Source of the DNA: Oscillospiraceae bacterium
Lineage (GTDB): Bacteria; Bacillota; Clostridia; Oscillospirales; Oscillospiraceae
Length of the DNA stretch: 7,719 nucleotides
Direction of reading: 5' to 3'
NCBI GenBank assembly: GCA_031280855.1
Contig: JAITGH010000035.1
Location: forward strand, 1 to 7,719
Shown here: positions 5,913 through 7,719 of the stretch, piece after piece
Layout: each line of letters starts with the position of its first letter
Numbering within the stretch: position 1 is the stretch's first letter
Position numbers and translations under genes: made by a program
The notes under the pieces: model-generated
Databases searched by the model: none
Told to the model about the DNA's origin: nothing
The model's input: the letters and a program-made list of their open reading frames with translations, nothing else

Positions 5913-6674
5913 ATGGAAGGTTACGAGCTTTACAAGATGTGGGCGCCGGACGACAGCATTTGGACTCCATGGGCTAAGCCGACCGCGTTCGCTACGCCGA
6001 TCAGCACCGCAGGGTATACCGCAGACGAGCATCCGATCCGCTGGATCGACCGTGCAGTCGGCGGTACCGCGATCGTCGTGGATCTGCCGGGTCAGGACAG
6101 CGTCGAAGAGGGGCTCAGCCTCGCAAGACTCGGCTGGCGTCCGGTGCCGCTGTTCAATGGCGTAACAATCCCGGAGCGGAGACTCATGCAAATCGACAGC
6201 TTCGACCTCACCGCCGCTCTGTTCAGAAGTGCGAAGCTGCTGCGCGCCATGATGCTGCCGCCGGACGCTCCGCCTGCGTTCCTGCTCGATTCCACTCGCA
6301 CCAGATTCGCCCGGCGTATCAACGGTCGCTTCGACAATCGTTGGTGCGTGTTCCCTCAAGATATGCCGTCCGCCATCTTCCTCTTCAGGCACGGCGTCAC
6401 TCGGGTTATCGTTCGTGCGGAGCGTATCCTCGATGACCTCGCACACGTGCTTTGCCGCTACCGTGAGCAAAACGTCACGATAGCGGCGTGCACTCCCGGC
6501 GGTTCCATTGAGGAGTTCGAGCTTCGCAAGCCACCGAAGTACAAGCACCCGATCTACCGTTTCGAGAAGACGACCGGCATGACGCGCAACCGGCTCGGCG
6601 GATTCGGCGGCATGGTGCCGATTCCGCCGGAACGCCCGGATGCCGAACGGTTCAAAGGCTCGCAACGGTTCTGA
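5913..6674 (+). CDS. Conserved-looking protein of unknown function, 253 residues
   Basis: I do not recognise the family. The frame starts at ATG 5913 with AGGATGG at 5902-5908, 32 bases after the subunit D gene, so it is probably on the same transcript. There is no signal peptide or membrane segment. The N-terminus is aromatic-rich (YELYKMWAPDDSIWTPWAKP, residues 4-23). The middle alternates short hydrophobic strands with helices: TAIVVDLPG (52-60), SVEEGLSLARLGWRPVPLFN (63-82), PAFLLDS (121-127) and FDNRWCVFPQDMPSAIFLF (140-158), then RVIVRAE (164-170). This pattern suggests a cytosolic alpha/beta domain. The C-terminal 50 residues are polar, rich in Pro, Lys, Arg and Gly, and probably flexible (GGFGGMVPIPPERP at 229-242). 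No known catalytic motif is evident. Codon and base composition look like the neighbours, so recent transfer is not suggested. It converges with the chemoreceptor gene, leaving 13 bases between stops. Confidence 0.8.
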   Translation: MEGYELYKMWAPDDSIWTPWAKPTAFATPISTAGYTADEHPIRWIDRAVGGTAIVVDLPGQDSVEEGLSLARLGWRPVPLFNGVTIPERRLMQIDSFDLTAALFRSAKLLRAMMLPPDAPPAFLLDSTRTRFARRINGRFDNRWCVFPQDMPSAIFLFRHGVTRVIVRAERILDDLAHVLCRYREQNVTIAACTPGGSIEEFELRKPPKYKHPIYRFEKTTGMTRNRLGGFGGMVPIPPERPDAERFKGSQRF

Positions 6675-6681
6675 CTGCTCG

Positions 6682-6706
6682 TAACTTCTAATACTTGCCG
6701 AAGTTA
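6682..6706. terminator. Possible weak bidirectional hairpin between convergent genes
   Basis: TAACTTC (6682-6688) and GAAGTTA (6700-6706) form a perfect 7-base stem around an 11-base loop, at the junction of the two convergent genes and spanning the chemoreceptor stop codon. The stem is A/T-rich and no clear T-run follows on either strand, so it is a poor intrinsic terminator. It is noted only because nothing better lies between the two 3' ends. Confidence 0.25.
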
Positions 6707-7719
6707 TCGTCGTCGAAGCCGGAGGCGGGTCGGGAAGTCTCATGGGAATGCGGCGAGTAGATATCGGACGGTCGCGGCAGCGCGGAGCGTTTCTGAGAGG
6801 CCGGGAGCGATCCGGAGGTTTTGAAGCGGCTGACGAGTTCGTTCATGATGGAGCTTTGACTGCTCATCTCTTCGGCGGCGGCGGCGCTTTCCTCGGCGGT
6901 CGCGCTATTCTGTTGGACGACTTGCGCGACTTGGTCGACGCCGATATTGATCTGCTTGATGGAGACGCTTTGCTCGCCGGAGGATTGGGCGATCTCGGTA
7001 ATAATCTCGGTGCTTTCGTTGATACCGCTGACGATCTCAGAGAGCGAGGCGGAGGTCTCGTCGGCGATTCGGATTCCGAGCGCGGCTTTCTCGATGCTGT
7101 TCTCGATCATAACGCCGGTCTCTTTGGCGGCGTCAGTAGATTTGGCGGCGAGTGCGCGCACCTCCTCGGCGACGACGGTGAAGCTTTTACCGTGTTGCCC
7201 GGCTCTGGCGGCTTCAACGGCGGCGTTAAGCGCGAGAATGTTCGTTTGGAACGCGATGTTATCGATGACCTTGACAACGTCGTTGATCTTGTTGCTGGCT
7301 TCGTTGATTTCGCGCATCGCTTGCATCATCTGATCCATCTGCTCGGCGCCGCGGTGAGCGTTACCGCGAATAGTGCCGGAGAGATCTGCGGCCTTGGAGG
7401 CGAGGCGCGCATTCTCCTGCGTTTTCTCGGCGACCTCATTAATGGAGCTTGAAAGCTGCTGTACGGCGGCGGCTTGCTCGGTTGCGCCTTGCGCAAGGTT
7501 CTGCGCACCGCTGGAGATTTGGGTCGCGCCCGTCGTGACTTGCTCGGAGGAACTGCGGATCTCGCCAAGAACCTCGTTTAGCTCGGTAACCATGGAGGTC
7601 AGGGCGTTGCCGATCGTGTCGCGGTCACCGAGAGTTCTGACGGAGATGGTGAGATCGCGGTCGGCGACTTTCGTAAGCGTCTCGCCATAGTAGATGACCT
7701 GCCTAATCAAGCTTGCGTA
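6688..7719 (-). CDS. Methyl-accepting chemotaxis protein, C-terminal signalling part (runs off right edge)
   Basis: The frame enters from the right edge and gives 343 visible codons, ending in TAG at 6690-6688. A TTG at 7710 is simply an internal leucine codon, since the frame continues upstream as Tyr-Ala-Ser. Visible residues about 10-50 ([20 protein letters not shown]) look like the end of a HAMP linker. The long antiparallel coiled coil then carries the hallmark hairpin tip at about 153-178 ([20 protein letters not shown]), which docks CheA and CheW, followed by [15 protein letters not shown]. Glu/Gln-Ala/Ser clusters near 77-92 and 270-285 are likely methylation sites. The last 40 residues are a polar, Pro/Ser-rich tail ending in FGKY, without a CheR-tethering NWETF motif. 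The sensor domain and membrane segments lie outside the window, so the ligand is unknown. Confidence 0.96.
   Translation of the reverse strand, partial: YASLIRQVIYYGETLTKVADRDLTISVRTLGDRDTIGNALTSMVTELNEVLGEIRSSSEQVTTGATQISSGAQNLAQGATEQAAAVQQLSSSINEVAEKTQENARLASKAADLSGTIRGNAHRGAEQMDQMMQAMREINEASNKINDVVKVIDNIAFQTNILALNAAVEAARAGQHGKSFTVVAEEVRALAAKSTDAAKETGVMIENSIEKAALGIRIADETSASLSEIVSGINESTEIITEIAQSSGEQSVSIKQINIGVDQVAQVVQQNSATAEESAAAAEEMSSQSSIMNELVSRFKTSGSLPASQKRSALPRPSDIYSPHSHETSRPASGFDDDNFGKY

Noticed and set aside
6742..7452. A 236-codon plus-strand open frame across the chemoreceptor gene
   Set aside because: It is a shadow opposite a canonical chemoreceptor signalling domain; its Gly/Asp/Leu-rich translation resembles no protein and it lacks a convincing start context.

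Overview
The window (7,719 bases, GC-rich, clear Shine-Dalgarno sites and sigma-A type promoters) looks like chromosome of a Bacillota (Firmicutes) member, probably a motile, S-layer-bearing member of the Clostridia or of the Paenibacillaceae type. The clues are an exported protein with three SLH domains, a PadR/DUF1048/DrrAB-type cassette, a V/A-type ATPase subunit, a chemoreceptor, and strong AGGAGG-like ribosome sites that support GTG and TTG starts. I cannot fix the genus from the sequence.

Left part (1-1717, minus strand): the N-terminal 572 residues of an S-layer-homology protein running off the left edge. It has a signal peptide, three SLH domains, a beta-strand-rich repeat region and the start of an Ig-like domain. 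Its promoter lies at 1820-1848. The gene-free stretch 1718-2101 is a divergent control region that also holds the promoter of the next operon.

Centre left (2102-4304, plus strand): a tightly packed four-gene operon made of a PadR-family repressor (TTG start), a DUF1048 protein, a DrrA-like ABC ATPase and a DrrB-like ABC-2 permease. Successive genes overlap by 8 and 4 bases or are separated by 1 base, so translation is probably coupled. By family knowledge this is a self-regulated, drug- or lipid-type export cassette.

Centre right (4344-6674, plus strand): a perfect-consensus promoter drives purC (long-form SAICAR synthetase). It is followed closely by a V/A-type ATPase subunit D gene detached from any other ATPase gene in the window, and then by a gene of unknown function. 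The three probably form one transcript, although their products have no evident shared pathway.

Right part (6688-7719, minus strand): the C-terminal signalling half of a methyl-accepting chemotaxis protein, convergent with the unknown gene and running off the right edge.

No RNA gene, CRISPR array, insertion sequence, phage gene or attachment site was seen. The content is mostly familiar. The points most worth a second look are the orphan ATPase subunit D beside purC, the unrecognised 253-residue protein, and the repeat-rich divergent control region. I found no clear case for a wholly new system.
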